From assembly GCF_001307105.1 (NCBI RefSeq), contig NZ_LGYN01000026.1:186001-250000 (forward strand): a stretch of 64,000 bases of DNA. Direction: 5' to 3'. This DNA is from Bacillus australimaris. GTDB lineage: Bacteria > Bacillota > Bacilli > Bacillales > Bacillaceae. The notes under the pieces were generated by a model, which was not told where the DNA came from, did not search any database, and worked only from the letters and a program-made list of their open reading frames with translations. How positions within the stretch are numbered: the stretch's first letter is position 1; every line of letters starts with the position of its first letter. A program made the position numbers and the translations under genes. Shown one piece after another: positions 42,826 to 53,247 of the stretch.

Positions 42826-43085
42826 TCAAATCCCTCCTCCTCAATTGGCCAAACAGAGTGCAGGTCTCACTCCTCTCATTTCTTTTGTTCATGACAAGAT
42901 TCATGGTGTTCTATTTAATGTAGTCAAATCAAGTTCATCATTTTGTCGTTTTTTGTAATAGGAATCAAAAATGATTCTTTTTCCTTAATCACCATAAGTC
43001 AAAATACATATGAAAAATGAAATGATTCAAGCACCCTCAAGACTTTTTGATCAGAAAAGTGCAAGTCCCGTTCTCTTTTAGGCAT
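42826..43085. other. Gap between bpr and ftsZ
   Basis: No gene is supported here. The stretch is AT-rich and holds the bpr ribosome binding site, a candidate promoter (TTGACT near 43003 on the minus strand with AAGAAT 17 bp on) and a 6-bp inverted repeat GAATCA-AAAA-TGATTC at 42962-42977. Confidence 0.6.
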
Positions 43086-43114
43086 GAAAAAATCCCCTTC
43101 CATTGGAAGGGGAT
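43086..43114 (-). terminator. Terminator of ftsAZ
   Basis: A 10-bp perfect stem ATCCCCTTCC-AAT-GGAAGGGGAT followed by T residues on the minus strand, 14 bp after the ftsZ stop. Confidence 0.92.
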
Positions 43115-43127
43115 GAGCTATACTCAA

Positions 43128-44273
43128 TTAGCGTTTATTGCGGTTGCGCAAGAATGTTGGAATATCCAGCGTATCATCGCTTGATTGTGTATTTTGTCTC
43201 GGCTGAGATGATGGCTGCTGATGCTCCTCACGTTTCACTTCACGCTTTTGAGGAATGGATTGGTTTTGCTTTAATCCTTGTCCTAATGGATTTCTTTGTG
43301 GTTTTGTCACCTCTGGCTCTTGCTCAATAAATCCAGTTGCAATCACAGTGACCACAATTTCATCCTTCAAGTTATCATTAATGACAGACCCGAAAATCAT
43401 GTTTACATCTTCGTCAGATGCAGAAGCAACAATATCCGCTGCTTCTTGTACCTCATAAAGACTTAGGTTCGTTCCACCGGTAATATTCATGATGACACCT
43501 TGTGCACCGTCGATTGCCGTTTCAAGAAGTGGTGAAGAAATGGCTTTTTTCGCTGCTTCAGCGGCACGGTTTTCACCTGTTGCGACACCAATACCCATAA
43601 GAGCAGATCCTTTATTGGACATGATAGTTTTCACGTCAGCAAAGTCAAGGTTAATCAAACCTGGTGTTGCAATAAGATCAGAGATCCCTTGAACACCTTG
43701 TCTTAGCACGTTATCTGCTGCACGGAATGCTTCAAGCATTGGTGTGTTTTTATCAACAATTTCAAGCAAGCGATCGTTTGGAATCACGATTAATGTGTCA
43801 ACTGCTTCTTTCATAGAAGCAATTCCTTCAACAGCTTGAAGCTGACGCTTTCTTCCTTCAAATGTGAAAGGACGAGTCACAACTCCAACTGTCAATGCAC
43901 CAGAATCCTTTGCGATTTTTGCAATGACAGGTGCAGCACCCGTACCAGTTCCACCGCCCATACCAGCAGTAACAAAGACCATGTCTGCGCCTTTTAATAC
44001 TTCTTCAATCTGTTCTTTGCTTTCTTCAGCAGCTTTTTTACCGACTTCAGGATTCGCACCTGCTCCAAGCCCTCTTGTCAGCTTAGCACCGATTTGCATT
44101 TTTGTTTCTGCTTTTGATAGATTTAACGCTTGTGCATCTGTATTGACTGCAATGAAATCGACACCTTGTACGTCATTTTCGATCATTCGGTTGACAGCGT
44201 TATTTCCGCCTCCACCTACTCCGATTACTTTAATTGATGCTAGGCCGTCTATATTTGTTTCAAACTCCAACAT
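43128..44273 (-). CDS. ftsZ: Cell-division tubulin homologue FtsZ
   Basis: GTPase that polymerises into the Z-ring and recruits the divisome. The 381-residue protein has the tubulin signature [15 protein letters not shown] near residue 105, the T7 synergy loop [10 protein letters not shown], and a C-terminal linker followed by the conserved peptide [13 protein letters not shown] that binds FtsA, SepF and other partners. It lies 33 bp after ftsA. The start ATG 44273 follows AGGAGG. Confidence 0.98.
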   Translation of the reverse strand: MLEFETNIDGLASIKVIGVGGGGNNAVNRMIENDVQGVDFIAVNTDAQALNLSKAETKMQIGAKLTRGLGAGANPEVGKKAAEESKEQIEEVLKGADMVFVTAGMGGGTGTGAAPVIAKIAKDSGALTVGVVTRPFTFEGRKRQLQAVEGIASMKEAVDTLIVIPNDRLLEIVDKNTPMLEAFRAADNVLRQGVQGISDLIATPGLINLDFADVKTIMSNKGSALMGIGVATGENRAAEAAKKAISSPLLETAIDGAQGVIMNITGGTNLSLYEVQEAADIVASASDEDVNMIFGSVINDNLKDEIVVTVIATGFIEQEPEVTKPQRNPLGQGLKQNQSIPQKREVKREEHQQPSSQPRQNTQSSDDTLDIPTFLRNRNKR

Positions 44274-44306
44274 GCTGAATCCTCCTAATCCGTCGAAAAT
44301 CTAATT

Positions 44307-45629
44307 CTATTCCCAGAACATATTAAATAGTTTTTTCATTTTGCCCGGTTTTTTATTTGTCTCTTGTTGTGCTTTTTGTTTTACTTTCGGTCTTGGCTGC
44401 GCTTCTTTCACTTGTGGTGCAGAAGACACCGGCTCCATGGATGCGCCCACTTCATGAAACGCCTCATCCGGCATTTGGAATCCAACCTGTCTACCCTGAA
44501 TCTTTGCATTGCGATAAGCAAAGTGGATCAGACCCACTCCTGTCATATATTGAGGCTCTCTCACCCCAATATAATTTGGACTTGCAATTCTTACATTGTT
44601 TTGCAAGACCGTTTGTGCAAGAGAAAGGATGCCTGGTATGGCTGCCTGTCCACCTGTTAGAACAAATCCGCCAGGCAAATCATGGACACCCATATTTCTT
44701 AATTCCTCTGCCACAAAGAGCAAGATTTCTTCCAGCCGCGCTTCGATGATATTAGCCGCTTCAAGCTGCGTATACGTCTGTTTTTGATCGGTACCGATCA
44801 CAGAAACTTCAAATGTTTCCTCAGACGATGCCTCATCATAAAAAGCATGCCCAAATTGTTTTTTGATTCGTTCAGCTTCTTCAGTGGAAGTTCTAAGTCC
44901 TATAGACAAATCTTTTGTAATGTTCTCTCCGCCCAAAGGGATACTGTGAGTAGAATAAAGATGCCCGTTTTCAAATACGGAAATCGTTGTAGATCCGCCG
45001 CCAATATCGACAAGAGCTACCCCTAGATTTTTTTCATCTTTCGATAATGCTGCTGAGCCTGATGCAAGTGGCTGCAAGCATATATCCATAATTTCAATTC
45101 CAGCTCTTTCTACACATCGGAGCCAGTTATGTAGAATCGTTTTAGAACCTGTAATTAACGATCCATCCACCTCTAGCCGAACACCAAGCATTTTTTTCGG
45201 ATCGGTGATCTCATCTCTTCCGTCGACGATAAATTGTCTCGGAATCACGTCTACGACGAGATGTTCTTGAGGAATAGATACTACTTGTGCAGCATCTAAG
45301 ACACGTCTCACATCTTCAGCATGTATTTCTTTGTTTTCACTAGATACTGCGACCACGCCGCTCGTATTCTGTATATGAATGTGGTTTCCGTTAATTCCGA
45401 CAATCGCCTTTTGTAAAGGAAAACCTACCATTCTCTCAGCCTGTTCAAATGCTTGTCTAATAGAATGAACTGTCTCATCTATATCAACAATCGATCCTTT
45501 TTTTAACCCTTCTGAAGGGACATTTCCAACACCTATAATGTTAAGCGAATCATCCGCCATTTCTCCGACGATGACTTTTATATTGGATGTACCGATGTCA
45601 AGGCTGACGTAAATTTCATTGTTGTTCAT
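44307..45629 (-). CDS. ftsA: Cell-division actin-like protein FtsA
   Basis: Actin-like ATPase that tethers FtsZ to the membrane. The 440-residue protein has the phosphate-1 motif LDIGTSNIKV at the N-terminus, the second phosphate motif VDIGGGSTTISVF, the FVLTGGQAAIPGI adenosine motif and a C-terminal amphipathic membrane helix (KMKKLFNMFWE). The start at ATG 45629 follows AGGAGGTG; the GTG at 45647 lies in that ribosome binding site. Confidence 0.97.
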   Translation of the reverse strand: MNNNEIYVSLDIGTSNIKVIVGEMADDSLNIIGVGNVPSEGLKKGSIVDIDETVHSIRQAFEQAERMVGFPLQKAIVGINGNHIHIQNTSGVVAVSSENKEIHAEDVRRVLDAAQVVSIPQEHLVVDVIPRQFIVDGRDEITDPKKMLGVRLEVDGSLITGSKTILHNWLRCVERAGIEIMDICLQPLASGSAALSKDEKNLGVALVDIGGGSTTISVFENGHLYSTHSIPLGGENITKDLSIGLRTSTEEAERIKKQFGHAFYDEASSEETFEVSVIGTDQKQTYTQLEAANIIEARLEEILLFVAEELRNMGVHDLPGGFVLTGGQAAIPGILSLAQTVLQNNVRIASPNYIGVREPQYMTGVGLIHFAYRNAKIQGRQVGFQMPDEAFHEVGASMEPVSSAPQVKEAQPRPKVKQKAQQETNKKPGKMKKLFNMFWE

Positions 45630-45758
45630 TCTATGGCACCTCCTCACATATCAATACTTTCTATTCTATTATTTGCTGAACAACAATACAATGCATGTGT
45701 TTTTACAAGTGTGTAACAAAACATAAAAAATCAACATTTTTTATTAGGATTACTGAAA

Positions 45759-45787
45759 ATATTCGTTACATCATATGTATATCCTTT
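45759..45787 (-). promoter_or_regulatory. SigH-type promoter of ftsA
   Basis: AAAGGATAT, 11 bp, AACGAATAT on the minus strand: a full fit to RNAGGAWWW-N11-12-RNNGAATWW. The -35 end lies 2 bp after the sbp stop. B. subtilis ftsAZ likewise has a SigH promoter that raises expression at sporulation onset. Confidence 0.85.
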
Positions 45788-45788
45788 T

Positions 45789-46157
45789 TTATGACTCACT
45801 TTTTTTCTTTTTTTCTCTAGAAATTGTCCATTTTGTTAGTAGAATTCTTCGAATAACTGCTATATTTTGAAACAATCTAACGCCGAATGCAAACATTCCG
45901 ACTAAGTACAAGTCTACACCAAGATGGACGCCCAGAAAAGCTAAACTTATTGCTAGTATAATATTAAAGAAGAAGCCTGATACAAACACTAGTTCATCGT
46001 ATGCCCCTTGCAGATGTGCCCTGATTCCGCCAATTAATGTATCAAGCGCAGCAAGTACAGCGAGGGAAAGATAATTAGAATACTCATTCGGTATCGTAAA
46101 GTTTGTTAAGAAACCGATCGCAACCCCTATGATTAAGCCGAGTACAGGAAGCCACAT
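45789..46157 (-). CDS. sbp: Small basic protein Sbp (DUF1290)
   Basis: A 122-residue membrane protein with about four hydrophobic segments and a basic C-terminal tail (KWTISREKKKKSES). It belongs to the small basic protein family located beside ftsA in Bacilli; its function is not known. It overlaps ylxX by one base and sits in the divIB-ylxW-ylxX-sbp unit. Confidence 0.88.
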   Translation of the reverse strand: MWLPVLGLIIGVAIGFLTNFTIPNEYSNYLSLAVLAALDTLIGGIRAHLQGAYDELVFVSGFFFNIILAISLAFLGVHLGVDLYLVGMFAFGVRLFQNIAVIRRILLTKWTISREKKKKSES

Positions 46158-46888
46158 TAAGATTTTCCCTCCTTTACATCATCAAGAGGCTTCAGTTCAT
46201 TTATCTGAATTGCACCATCATATGCTTTTAAGTGAATTTTTTGCTTTGGCTGGCTAATACTTAAGCTGAAATTTTCCTGAGCAAACAAATCGCCAATATC
46301 TGATACATTTAAACGGCTGTATAATTTGTCCGCCTGGTCACTGATCATCTTGATGGTTACTTCATCACCATCTATGCTGTAGCCATCCATTTTCGTCGTA
46401 CCATTAATATCTCGGATCACACTTGTATTAATCACACGGTGGTCATTTATGGAAATATGTTTTGCCCCATACATATTGGCTTCGTTGATTAATTTTTTTA
46501 GAAGGTCAGGCGGAATATTTTTCACTTCTTCTCCGGTCAGATCCTCAGAGAAGAGCTGAGAGATGTCAACTTCAATTCCCTCTCCTGTCACTTCTGTAAA
46601 ACCAGCCTTTTCTTTTAAATCTTTTAACGTTTTTGTTAGTTGTGCTTCTTTCGATTGATCTCCTTGATGACCATACTTTTTCAGCATTTCATCATATTTA
46701 TCAATTTCTTTTAGTAAATCCAATTCTTTACTTTTAGAGGCTGATAAATCCTCTCTTAGCTCCCACACATCGCGAGTATCACGGACTTTGGGCTTTTGTA
46801 ACGAGTTAAATTGGATGGAGACCATGATGCCGAATATCACCATTAAGGCTGTCAAACTAAGTAAAGGCTTCTTTTTCCTCAACACCAC
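46157..46888 (-). CDS. ylxX: DUF881 protein YlxX
   Basis: A 243-residue protein with an N-terminal membrane anchor (about residues 10-27) followed by a coiled coil (about 40-90) and a DUF881 domain (NMYGAKHISINDHRVINTS, IDGDEVTIKMIS). Located outside the membrane by prediction; function unknown, linked to division by context. Several starts are possible in a row (GTG 46888, GTG 46885, TTG 46882), all behind AAAGGTG. It is a paralogue of neighbouring ylxW. Confidence 0.85.
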   Translation of the reverse strand: MVLRKKKPLLSLTALMVIFGIMVSIQFNSLQKPKVRDTRDVWELREDLSASKSKELDLLKEIDKYDEMLKKYGHQGDQSKEAQLTKTLKDLKEKAGFTEVTGEGIEVDISQLFSEDLTGEEVKNIPPDLLKKLINEANMYGAKHISINDHRVINTSVIRDINGTTKMDGYSIDGDEVTIKMISDQADKLYSRLNVSDIGDLFAQENFSLSISQPKQKIHLKAYDGAIQINELKPLDDVKEGKS

Positions 46889-46902
46889 TCACCTTTTCAC
46901 TT

Positions 46903-47592
46903 TTAATCTTTGTGTTTTAAAAGAGGATTCATACGAATATCCTTTTTTTCAATCGTCATCGAAATGTGATCACTTGTCAGCTGATCAACCACTCCTCCTG
47001 CAAGATTTAAAGCAGGTATTAACACAGACGGATCACCAATAGCAGAAATAACAAATGGCGCTGGATGCTGAACACCGTCCACAGTGACAACTGGACCGTT
47101 ACAATGTATGTATGATTGGTGTGTGATTCTCTGTCCATTAATAGATACGGCAGAGGCCCCCGATATAAATAGTTCGTTTATCACATGGAAAATGTGGCTC
47201 TCATGAACAATGTAATTATTGACATTTTGACCACTCGGGATATAAGATGCATCTTCAAGGGATACTTTTACCCCTTTTCCTTTTACACCGATCTCTCCTG
47301 TAAACATTCTGTATTTCTCAACATCTTCCAATACATTAAAATACTGCTCTTTTTCGTTTTTCAAATTGGACTCTGTCGCTTGAACCTTTGACTGAAGGCT
47401 ATATAATTCTTTTTCAAGTTTCTGATTCGCCTTTTCTTGCTTTGTCAGCTGACTTTTCAAAGAATATTCTTTTTTCCATTGCTCTGTTCGAATGACATCT
47501 GCCTGATGCTGCTTTGTATATTGGTATGAAAAAGAAATCAGAAAACCAAGAACAAGCATTACAATTGAGAATATCACTGTTTTGCCTCTCAA
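46903..47592 (-). CDS. ylxW: DUF881 protein YlxW
   Basis: A 229-residue protein with an N-terminal membrane segment (about residues 5-22), a coiled coil (about 35-85) and a DUF881 domain that contains ASAVSINGQRITHQSYIHCNG. Likely exported and anchored; function unknown. It begins with TTG, which overlaps the divIB stop as TTGA, so translation is coupled to divIB. Tandem with ylxX, giving a duplicated pair. Confidence 0.86.
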   Translation of the reverse strand: MRGKTVIFSIVMLVLGFLISFSYQYTKQHQADVIRTEQWKKEYSLKSQLTKQEKANQKLEKELYSLQSKVQATESNLKNEKEQYFNVLEDVEKYRMFTGEIGVKGKGVKVSLEDASYIPSGQNVNNYIVHESHIFHVINELFISGASAVSINGQRITHQSYIHCNGPVVTVDGVQHPAPFVISAIGDPSVLIPALNLAGGVVDQLTSDHISMTIEKKDIRMNPLLKHKD

Positions 47593-48368
47593 CGGTCATC
47601 TTCCTTTTTCTTAGATTTAAACGACTCAAAATACGTAGCGACTTCCATATGGATTGTGCCTTTTTCAGATGGCGAAAGCTCTTTTACAATGGCAGGATAA
47701 GTTCTCATTTTATCAGCGAATGTTTTAATTGAAGCAATCACGGTGTTCCCGTCATTCATATAAAATTTAACAAGCCACTGGTTTGAGCTGGTCGGCACAT
47801 AATACACTTCTGAGATGAGTTCCTGAATAGAGGCTGGCAGCTTGTTCAACGATTTAACAGTTTGCTTCAGCTTCTCTTTATTGTCCCAATCGACAAAAAT
47901 AGGTCCTGCATGACTCGGTGTGACTTCTTCTGGTAAGGCTGTCCCATTTTCAAGAAGCTCATAATAGAGATTGCCCTTTTGAAGATACGCAATATTTGCA
48001 TATTCTTTGACAGCAATACTAACCTTATTTGGGAAGTGTTTTTTAATAATGACACTTTTAATCAGTTTATTTTGCTTAATATGATCTGTTGTTATATCTT
48101 TATTTAAATTCCAAAACTCTGTTTCGCCTTCTTTAATTTGTGAGAGTTTAACAAGCTGTTTTGTAGAGACATGCTCGTTCCCCGTAATGGTTAAAGAAGA
48201 AATTTTACTAATTGGCGTCTGCAAATAAATAATAATTAATACCATGATAAAAAACAGTAAAATAAAAGAGATTAGCCTTCGATTCGCTTTCTGCTTCCTT
48301 TGTTCTTTAATCTTAGGAATTCGCTCTTCTATATTGACGATCTTTTCATTTTCATGATCAGGCCGCAT
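47589..48368 (-). CDS. divIB: Cell-division protein DivIB (FtsQ)
   Basis: Bitopic divisome protein that forms a complex with FtsL and DivIC and regulates septal wall synthesis. The 259-residue protein has a short cytoplasmic part, one membrane segment at about residues 31-50, a POTRA domain (SKISSLTITGNEHVSTKQL) and a beta domain. The start ATG 48368 follows GAGGTG at a rather long spacing of about 11 bp. It follows the murB terminator, so it likely has its own promoter. Confidence 0.93.
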   Translation of the reverse strand: MRPDHENEKIVNIEERIPKIKEQRKQKANRRLISFILLFFIMVLIIIYLQTPISKISSLTITGNEHVSTKQLVKLSQIKEGETEFWNLNKDITTDHIKQNKLIKSVIIKKHFPNKVSIAVKEYANIAYLQKGNLYYELLENGTALPEEVTPSHAGPIFVDWDNKEKLKQTVKSLNKLPASIQELISEVYYVPTSSNQWLVKFYMNDGNTVIASIKTFADKMRTYPAIVKELSPSEKGTIHMEVATYFESFKSKKKEDDR

Positions 48369-48429
48369 ATATATTCTTCACCTCATTCAAAGCTGCTTGT
48401 CCACACCTTTGGGTCATCATTTTGATGAG

Positions 48430-48463
48430 AAAACAAACGGCATTCTTTCATGCCGTTTGTTTT
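48430..48463 (-). terminator. Terminator of murB
   Basis: A 14-bp stem AAAACAAACGGCAT / ATGCCGTTTGTTTT with a 6-nt loop, T-rich on the minus strand. It stands between murB and divIB and splits the cluster into two transcripts or a leaky junction. Confidence 0.88.
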
Positions 48464-48495
48464 CCTGTGATGCCATCATTCATAAAAACTAGCTT

Positions 48496-49407
48496 TTAAT
48501 TTGCTTGACCGATAATTTCTACTTCTGTATGCATATCTACATTGTAGTCTTCTTTAATTTTCTTTTGGATGTACTGAATTAAGTCCAGCACGTCTTGAGC
48601 AGTAGCACCACCGGCGTTCACAATAAAGTTGCCATGCATATCAGATATTCTTGCACCGCCAATTTGGTATCCTTTTAAATTCGCTTTTTCTACAAGCTGT
48701 CCTGCATATTCAGGCAGTGGATTTCGAAAAATACTGCCGGCACATGGTCGATTATAGGGCTGTGTTTCCTTACGATAGTCTTTATTTTGCTGCATTTTCT
48801 TTGTGATTTTCTCACGATCATCCTGTCTGAGCTTAAACACGGCTTCGAGGACGATGCCAGGTCGTTCCTTTTGAAGAACGGACGTTCTGTAGCTAAAGTT
48901 CATCTGTTCATTTGTTAGCCACTCGATGCTTCCATCTTCAAATAAGATTCTAGCTTTTACAAGAATCTTACTAATATCAGATCCGTGTGCACCTGCGTTC
49001 ATATAAACAGCGCCGCCGATAGATCCTGGAATCCCAGCTGCGAATTCCAATCCTGAAAGACCCTGCTTACTAAGAGACGTTGCAAGTCTTACAACAGAAT
49101 AACCGCCGCCAACTGTAATTTCTTCCTCATTTACAGTTAGGTGATCAAGTCCAGCGCCTAACTTCAGAACAACACCACGTATTCCTTTATCAAGTACAAG
49201 TAAATTTGATCCTCTCCCAATAACCGTCCAATCCGCATCGTGTTTTTTCACCTGATCCATGATCGTTTTCACTGCATCGATATCTTTAGGCACGATCAAT
49301 AGATCGGCTGGCCCGCCTATTTTCATTGTCGTATGATTTGCAAGCGGCTCATTTTCAAGCACTTTACCGACTTGCGCTTCTAATAATTCATTCTTCAAGT
49401 TCTCCAT
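48496..49407 (-). CDS. murB: UDP-N-acetylenolpyruvoylglucosamine reductase
   Basis: FAD/NADPH enzyme that makes UDP-MurNAc from UDP-GlcNAc-enolpyruvate. The 303-residue type IIb protein has [15 protein letters not shown] at the N-terminus, [15 protein letters not shown] for flavin binding, and [12 protein letters not shown] near the C-terminus. The start at ATG 49407 follows GCGGAGGG; the frame from 49434 would overlap murG more and lacks such a site. It lies between murG and divIB. Confidence 0.96.
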   Translation of the reverse strand: MENLKNELLEAQVGKVLENEPLANHTTMKIGGPADLLIVPKDIDAVKTIMDQVKKHDADWTVIGRGSNLLVLDKGIRGVVLKLGAGLDHLTVNEEEITVGGGYSVVRLATSLSKQGLSGLEFAAGIPGSIGGAVYMNAGAHGSDISKILVKARILFEDGSIEWLTNEQMNFSYRTSVLQKERPGIVLEAVFKLRQDDREKITKKMQQNKDYRKETQPYNRPCAGSIFRNPLPEYAGQLVEKANLKGYQIGGARISDMHGNFIVNAGGATAQDVLDLIQYIQKKIKEDYNVDMHTEVEIIGQAN

Positions 49408-49438
49408 ATTACCCTCCGCCTTACCTAATATCATTCCA

Positions 49439-50533
49439 TCATGTAGTCGTAATTTCTTTTAATACATTATATAAACGTGCAGCCGCATCTGGTACTCCGA
49501 GTTCTTTTGTTAAACGGCTCATTTGGTTTAGTTTCTCTTCATTACCAGCAATTTCATCAATAGCGTGCAAGAGGCGCTCTCCAGAAAGCTCTGATTCTCT
49601 TAAAACAATTGCAGCGTCATGCTTTTCTAGTGATCTTGCATTGATTTCTTGATGATTTGCCGTTACGTATGGGCTCGGAATAAAAATGGTTGGAATTCCA
49701 AGAGCTGTCACTTCAGCAATCGTTGTGGCTCCCGCTCTTGCAACAATCACATCAATCGATTTCAAATACTCTGGCATTTGATGTAAAAATGGCTTTGTAA
49801 TCATATTAGGTGCTGCACCTTTTTCCTTTAGTTCGTTCAGCACTTTTTCATAATGAACCTCACCCGTGATATATAAAAGCTGGTAGTTCTTAGCCTTTAA
49901 TTCATCTTGCATTTCAATGACTGCTCTATTAATCGGAGCAGCACCTCGGCTCCCGCCAAAAATAAGAACCGTTTTTTTCTTTTCATCCAGCCCAAATTCT
50001 TGAAGAGATTTCCCCTCTTTTATAGAGACGACTTCAGAGGCTCTAGGGTTTCCCGTAAACACAACCTTTTCGGAAGGAAAATGTGCCTTTGCTTCGTCAA
50101 AGCAGATGGCTACCTTATTAACATATCTCGCCAGAAACTTATTTGTGATACCAGGCAGGCTGTTCTGTTCGTGAATAATGGTCGGGATCTTCAGCTTGGA
50201 TGCCGCATAAACGACAGGACCACACACATAACCACCTGTTCCAATGACCGCATCTGGCTTGAATTCCTTCAAGTAAGATTTACTCTTTTGAACGCCCTTT
50301 AGAAATCTCATCACCGTTTTTACGTTATCAAAGGAAAGCTTTCTTTTAAAACCTGAAATTTCTATGGCTTTGAAAGGGATATTTTCTCTTTCTACAATTT
50401 TCTTTTCAAGTCCATTTTCAGTACCAATATATAAAAATTCTACATTAGGATGCAGTCTTTTCACTTCTTTAATAAAAGCTAAAGCCGGATAAATATGTCC
50501 GCCTGTTCCGCCTCCACTGATTACTATACGCAT
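49439..50533 (-). CDS. murG: UDP-GlcNAc:undecaprenyl-PP-MurNAc-pentapeptide GlcNAc transferase
   Basis: Membrane-associated glycosyltransferase (GT28) that turns lipid I into lipid II. The 364-residue protein starts with the glycine-rich [11 protein letters not shown] loop, and the second half has [18 protein letters not shown] for UDP-GlcNAc binding. The start at ATG 50533 has GAGGGG about 10 bp upstream; the longer open frame upstream is not used because it has no family similarity. Confidence 0.96.
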   Translation of the reverse strand: MRIVISGGGTGGHIYPALAFIKEVKRLHPNVEFLYIGTENGLEKKIVERENIPFKAIEISGFKRKLSFDNVKTVMRFLKGVQKSKSYLKEFKPDAVIGTGGYVCGPVVYAASKLKIPTIIHEQNSLPGITNKFLARYVNKVAICFDEAKAHFPSEKVVFTGNPRASEVVSIKEGKSLQEFGLDEKKKTVLIFGGSRGAAPINRAVIEMQDELKAKNYQLLYITGEVHYEKVLNELKEKGAAPNMITKPFLHQMPEYLKSIDVIVARAGATTIAEVTALGIPTIFIPSPYVTANHQEINARSLEKHDAAIVLRESELSGERLLHAIDEIAGNEEKLNQMSRLTKELGVPDAAARLYNVLKEITTT

Positions 50534-50578
50534 TATACCATTTCCCCTCAATTTTTTTCTGCTCTGAACAAAGTATAA

Positions 50579-50601
50579 ACCCTGTTTTAAACAACAGGGC
50601 T
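50579..50601 (-). terminator. Weak hairpin between spoVE and murG
   Basis: Stem CCCTGTT / AACAGGG followed by TTTAT on the minus strand, inside the 198-bp spoVE-murG spacer. Possibly a partial terminator. Confidence 0.45.
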
Positions 50602-50731
50602 CCGTTAAAACCTGTAAAGAAGAGTCAAAAAACAAGTTTTCAAAACAAAAACTATCATTTTCACTCTTCAAATCATTTTTTTGTACTTTTGCAAAATAAA
50701 CGTCAACATGGTTTCATGAACTAACAGCACA

Positions 50732-51832
50732 TTAATATCTAGCATACCTGCTTACATTCAAAAGTACGCCAATTGCCATCAGCATTAAAGTAAGTGATGA
50801 GCCGCCATAACTTAGGAAAGGGAGCGTGATGCCTGTCACAGGGATAAGTCCAGTGACAACAGCGATGTTAATCATCACTTGAATCGCAACCATTGAAATA
50901 ATACCAACTGCTAGAAAGCTTCCGTATAAGTCTGGGGCTCCCAGTGCTATTCGTATGCCTCTCCATAACAGAACACTAAAGAGCAGCAAAATGAGTGATC
51001 CTCCTATAAAGCCAAGCTCTTCAGACAATATCGCAAAGATGAAGTCTGTTTGAGGTTCAGGTAAATAGAAGAATTTTTGTCTACTTTGACCGAGACCCAT
51101 TCCGAACAGACCACCTGGGCCAACAGCGTATAAGGATTGAATAATTTGAAACCCACTGCCTAGTGGATCTTCCCAAGGATTTAAGTACGATGTAATTCGT
51201 TTTATTCGATAGGGTGCTGATAAGACCAGTGCAGCAAATCCGCTGAGCCCTATAAGACCGAGAAATATAAAGTGAGCAATTCTCGCACCTGAAACAAATA
51301 TCATAATAATGCAGGTTCCAACCATGACTGTTCCTGTTCCCAAATCCGGCTGCAGCATAATGATGGCGAATGCAGAAAACACAATGCCCAAAGCTGGCGC
51401 GAAACCTTTACGGAAAGATGTAATATTTTTTTGTTTTTCAGATAAGAATTTTGCAAGAAACGCAATCATCGCAAGCTTCATAAATTCAGAGGGCTGAATA
51501 CTAAACGCACCGACACCAATCCAGCTTCTTGATCCATTTCTCTCCATACCGATACCAGGAATGAGTACAAGCAGTAAAAGGAGAAAACAAACAGCAATCA
51601 ATATCTTTGACCAAGTCCGCCACGTCCAATAATCAACTCGCATAATGAAAAACATTGCGATAACTCCGATTCCGGCAAACAAAAGCTGTCTTTTTGCAAA
51701 ATAAAACGAATCATCAAATTTATATGATGCCCACACAGCACTAGCGCTGTACACCATAATTAAACCAATCGTCAATAAAAGTAACGTAATGACAACAAGC
51801 AAAAAATCCGGAGAAGTTTTCTTATTCGTCAA
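50732..51832 (-). CDS. spoVE: SpoVE, SEDS-family spore cortex glycosyltransferase
   Basis: Integral membrane protein of the FtsW/RodA/SpoVE family, a peptidoglycan polymerase for the spore cortex that works with SpoVD. The 366-residue protein has ten hydrophobic segments and family motifs such as GRNGSRSWIGVGAFSIQPSEFMK-type segments (about residue 100) and PVTGITLPFLSYGGSS. It uses TTG at 51832 with a weak GGTGTCGG site upstream. It is placed between murD and murG. Confidence 0.95.
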   Translation of the reverse strand: MTNKKTSPDFLLVVITLLLLTIGLIMVYSASAVWASYKFDDSFYFAKRQLLFAGIGVIAMFFIMRVDYWTWRTWSKILIAVCFLLLLLVLIPGIGMERNGSRSWIGVGAFSIQPSEFMKLAMIAFLAKFLSEKQKNITSFRKGFAPALGIVFSAFAIIMLQPDLGTGTVMVGTCIIMIFVSGARIAHFIFLGLIGLSGFAALVLSAPYRIKRITSYLNPWEDPLGSGFQIIQSLYAVGPGGLFGMGLGQSRQKFFYLPEPQTDFIFAILSEELGFIGGSLILLLFSVLLWRGIRIALGAPDLYGSFLAVGIISMVAIQVMINIAVVTGLIPVTGITLPFLSYGGSSLTLMLMAIGVLLNVSRYARY

Positions 51833-51891
51833 GAGACCGACACCCCAAGCATAATTTCATTTGGGCTGTCAGTCATATGAGAGACAAGCCC

Positions 51892-53247
51892 TTATTTAAG
51901 CATATGCACGGCGTTTACAAACATGTCTCCACGTTCTTCAAATGTTTTATGTTGATCCCAGCTTGCACAAGCCGGAGATAATAAAATCACGTCTTCTTCT
52001 TCAGATATGCTAAACGCCACAGGCACTGCTTGTTCAACATTATCGACATGTTTTACGTGATGTATTCCCAGTTCTTCACCCAGCTTCACAAACTTAGGTG
52101 CCGTCTCACCAAATGTGATAATTCCTTTAACATGTTTCATAAAAGGTTTCAATTCATCAAATTGATTGCCGCGATCAAGTCCGCCAGCTAACAAAATAGT
52201 CGGTTGTTCGAAGGCTGACAATGCTTTACTTGTTGCTAGTATATTGGTTGCTTTACTATCGTTATAAAATTTTCGGCTCTGAATTGTATCTACAAACTGC
52301 AGACGATGCTTCACACCGCTAAATGTCGTGAGAACATGTGCGATTGCTTCATTTGAACATCCTGCATTTTTCACAACACAAATAGCCGCTAAAATGTTTT
52401 CTTGGTTATGCTCACCAGGAAGGACAACATCCTTTAAATCAATAACATGTTCATTCATGTAATAGATCGCACCATCTTTAATGAACGCACCATGTTCTAC
52501 TGGCTCTTTCACTGAGAAAAACACTTTTTTTGCTTTTGAACCTTCTGCCAGTTTTACAACAGATGGATCATCTAGATTAATGACAGCTATGTCATCTTCA
52601 TGTTGATGTGCATACACTTTCTGCTTTGCTTTTTCATATTCATCACGAGTGTGGTGATAGTCTAAATGTGCATCAAAAATATTTAATATTAAGCTGATTT
52701 TAGGTCTGAATTCAACTGTTCCCATTAACTGAAAAGAAGAGAGCTCAGTTACGATCCACTCATCGCCATCTGCATTTGCAGCAACTTCGCTGGCGACTGT
52801 TCCAATATTACCTGCCACTAACGTTTTTTGACTGTCTTTTTTCAGCATTTCATAAATCAATGTCGTAGTAGTGGTTTTTCCATTTGATCCAGTAATCCCA
52901 ATAAAAGGAGATGAGGTTAAATGATACGCCAATTCTATTTCCGTCCAAACTGGAATTTGGCGGCGAAGTGCCTCTTGAACCATCACATTTTCATATGGAA
53001 TTCCTGGATTTTTAATTAAAATCGTAATATCTTTATCATCAAACATCTGAAGAGGATGGCTGCCACAAACGACATCAATCCCCTTTTTTAAAAGAAGTTG
53101 AGCAGGCTCATTTTTTTCAAACGGTTTTTGATCATTTACCGTGACATTTACTCCATGTTCATGAAGAATTGAAGCTGCCGCATATCCGCTTTTTGCAAGA
53201 CCTAATACTAGTACATGTTCGTTTTTTAACATTTGCATCTTATTCAA
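51892..53247 (-). CDS. murD: UDP-N-acetylmuramoyl-L-alanine:D-glutamate ligase
   Basis: Adds D-glutamate in wall precursor synthesis. The 451-residue Mur ligase has the ATP-binding [14 protein letters not shown] at about residues 117-130, a middle domain with HLDYHH, and a C-terminal domain with FYNDSKATN. The start is a TTG at 53247 after GAGGTG and gives the same 451-residue length as B. subtilis. It directly follows mraY. Confidence 0.96.
   Translation of the reverse strand: MNKMQMLKNEHVLVLGLAKSGYAAASILHEHGVNVTVNDQKPFEKNEPAQLLLKKGIDVVCGSHPLQMFDDKDITILIKNPGIPYENVMVQEALRRQIPVWTEIELAYHLTSSPFIGITGSNGKTTTTTLIYEMLKKDSQKTLVAGNIGTVASEVAANADGDEWIVTELSSFQLMGTVEFRPKISLILNIFDAHLDYHHTRDEYEKAKQKVYAHQHEDDIAVINLDDPSVVKLAEGSKAKKVFFSVKEPVEHGAFIKDGAIYYMNEHVIDLKDVVLPGEHNQENILAAICVVKNAGCSNEAIAHVLTTFSGVKHRLQFVDTIQSRKFYNDSKATNILATSKALSAFEQPTILLAGGLDRGNQFDELKPFMKHVKGIITFGETAPKFVKLGEELGIHHVKHVDNVEQAVPVAFSISEEEDVILLSPACASWDQHKTFEERGDMFVNAVHMLK

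Noticed and set aside
50534..50671. Longer N-terminus for MurG (46 extra codons)
   Set aside because: MurG proteins start close to the GGGTGGH loop, which is at the N-terminus from 50533; the extension has no family similarity.
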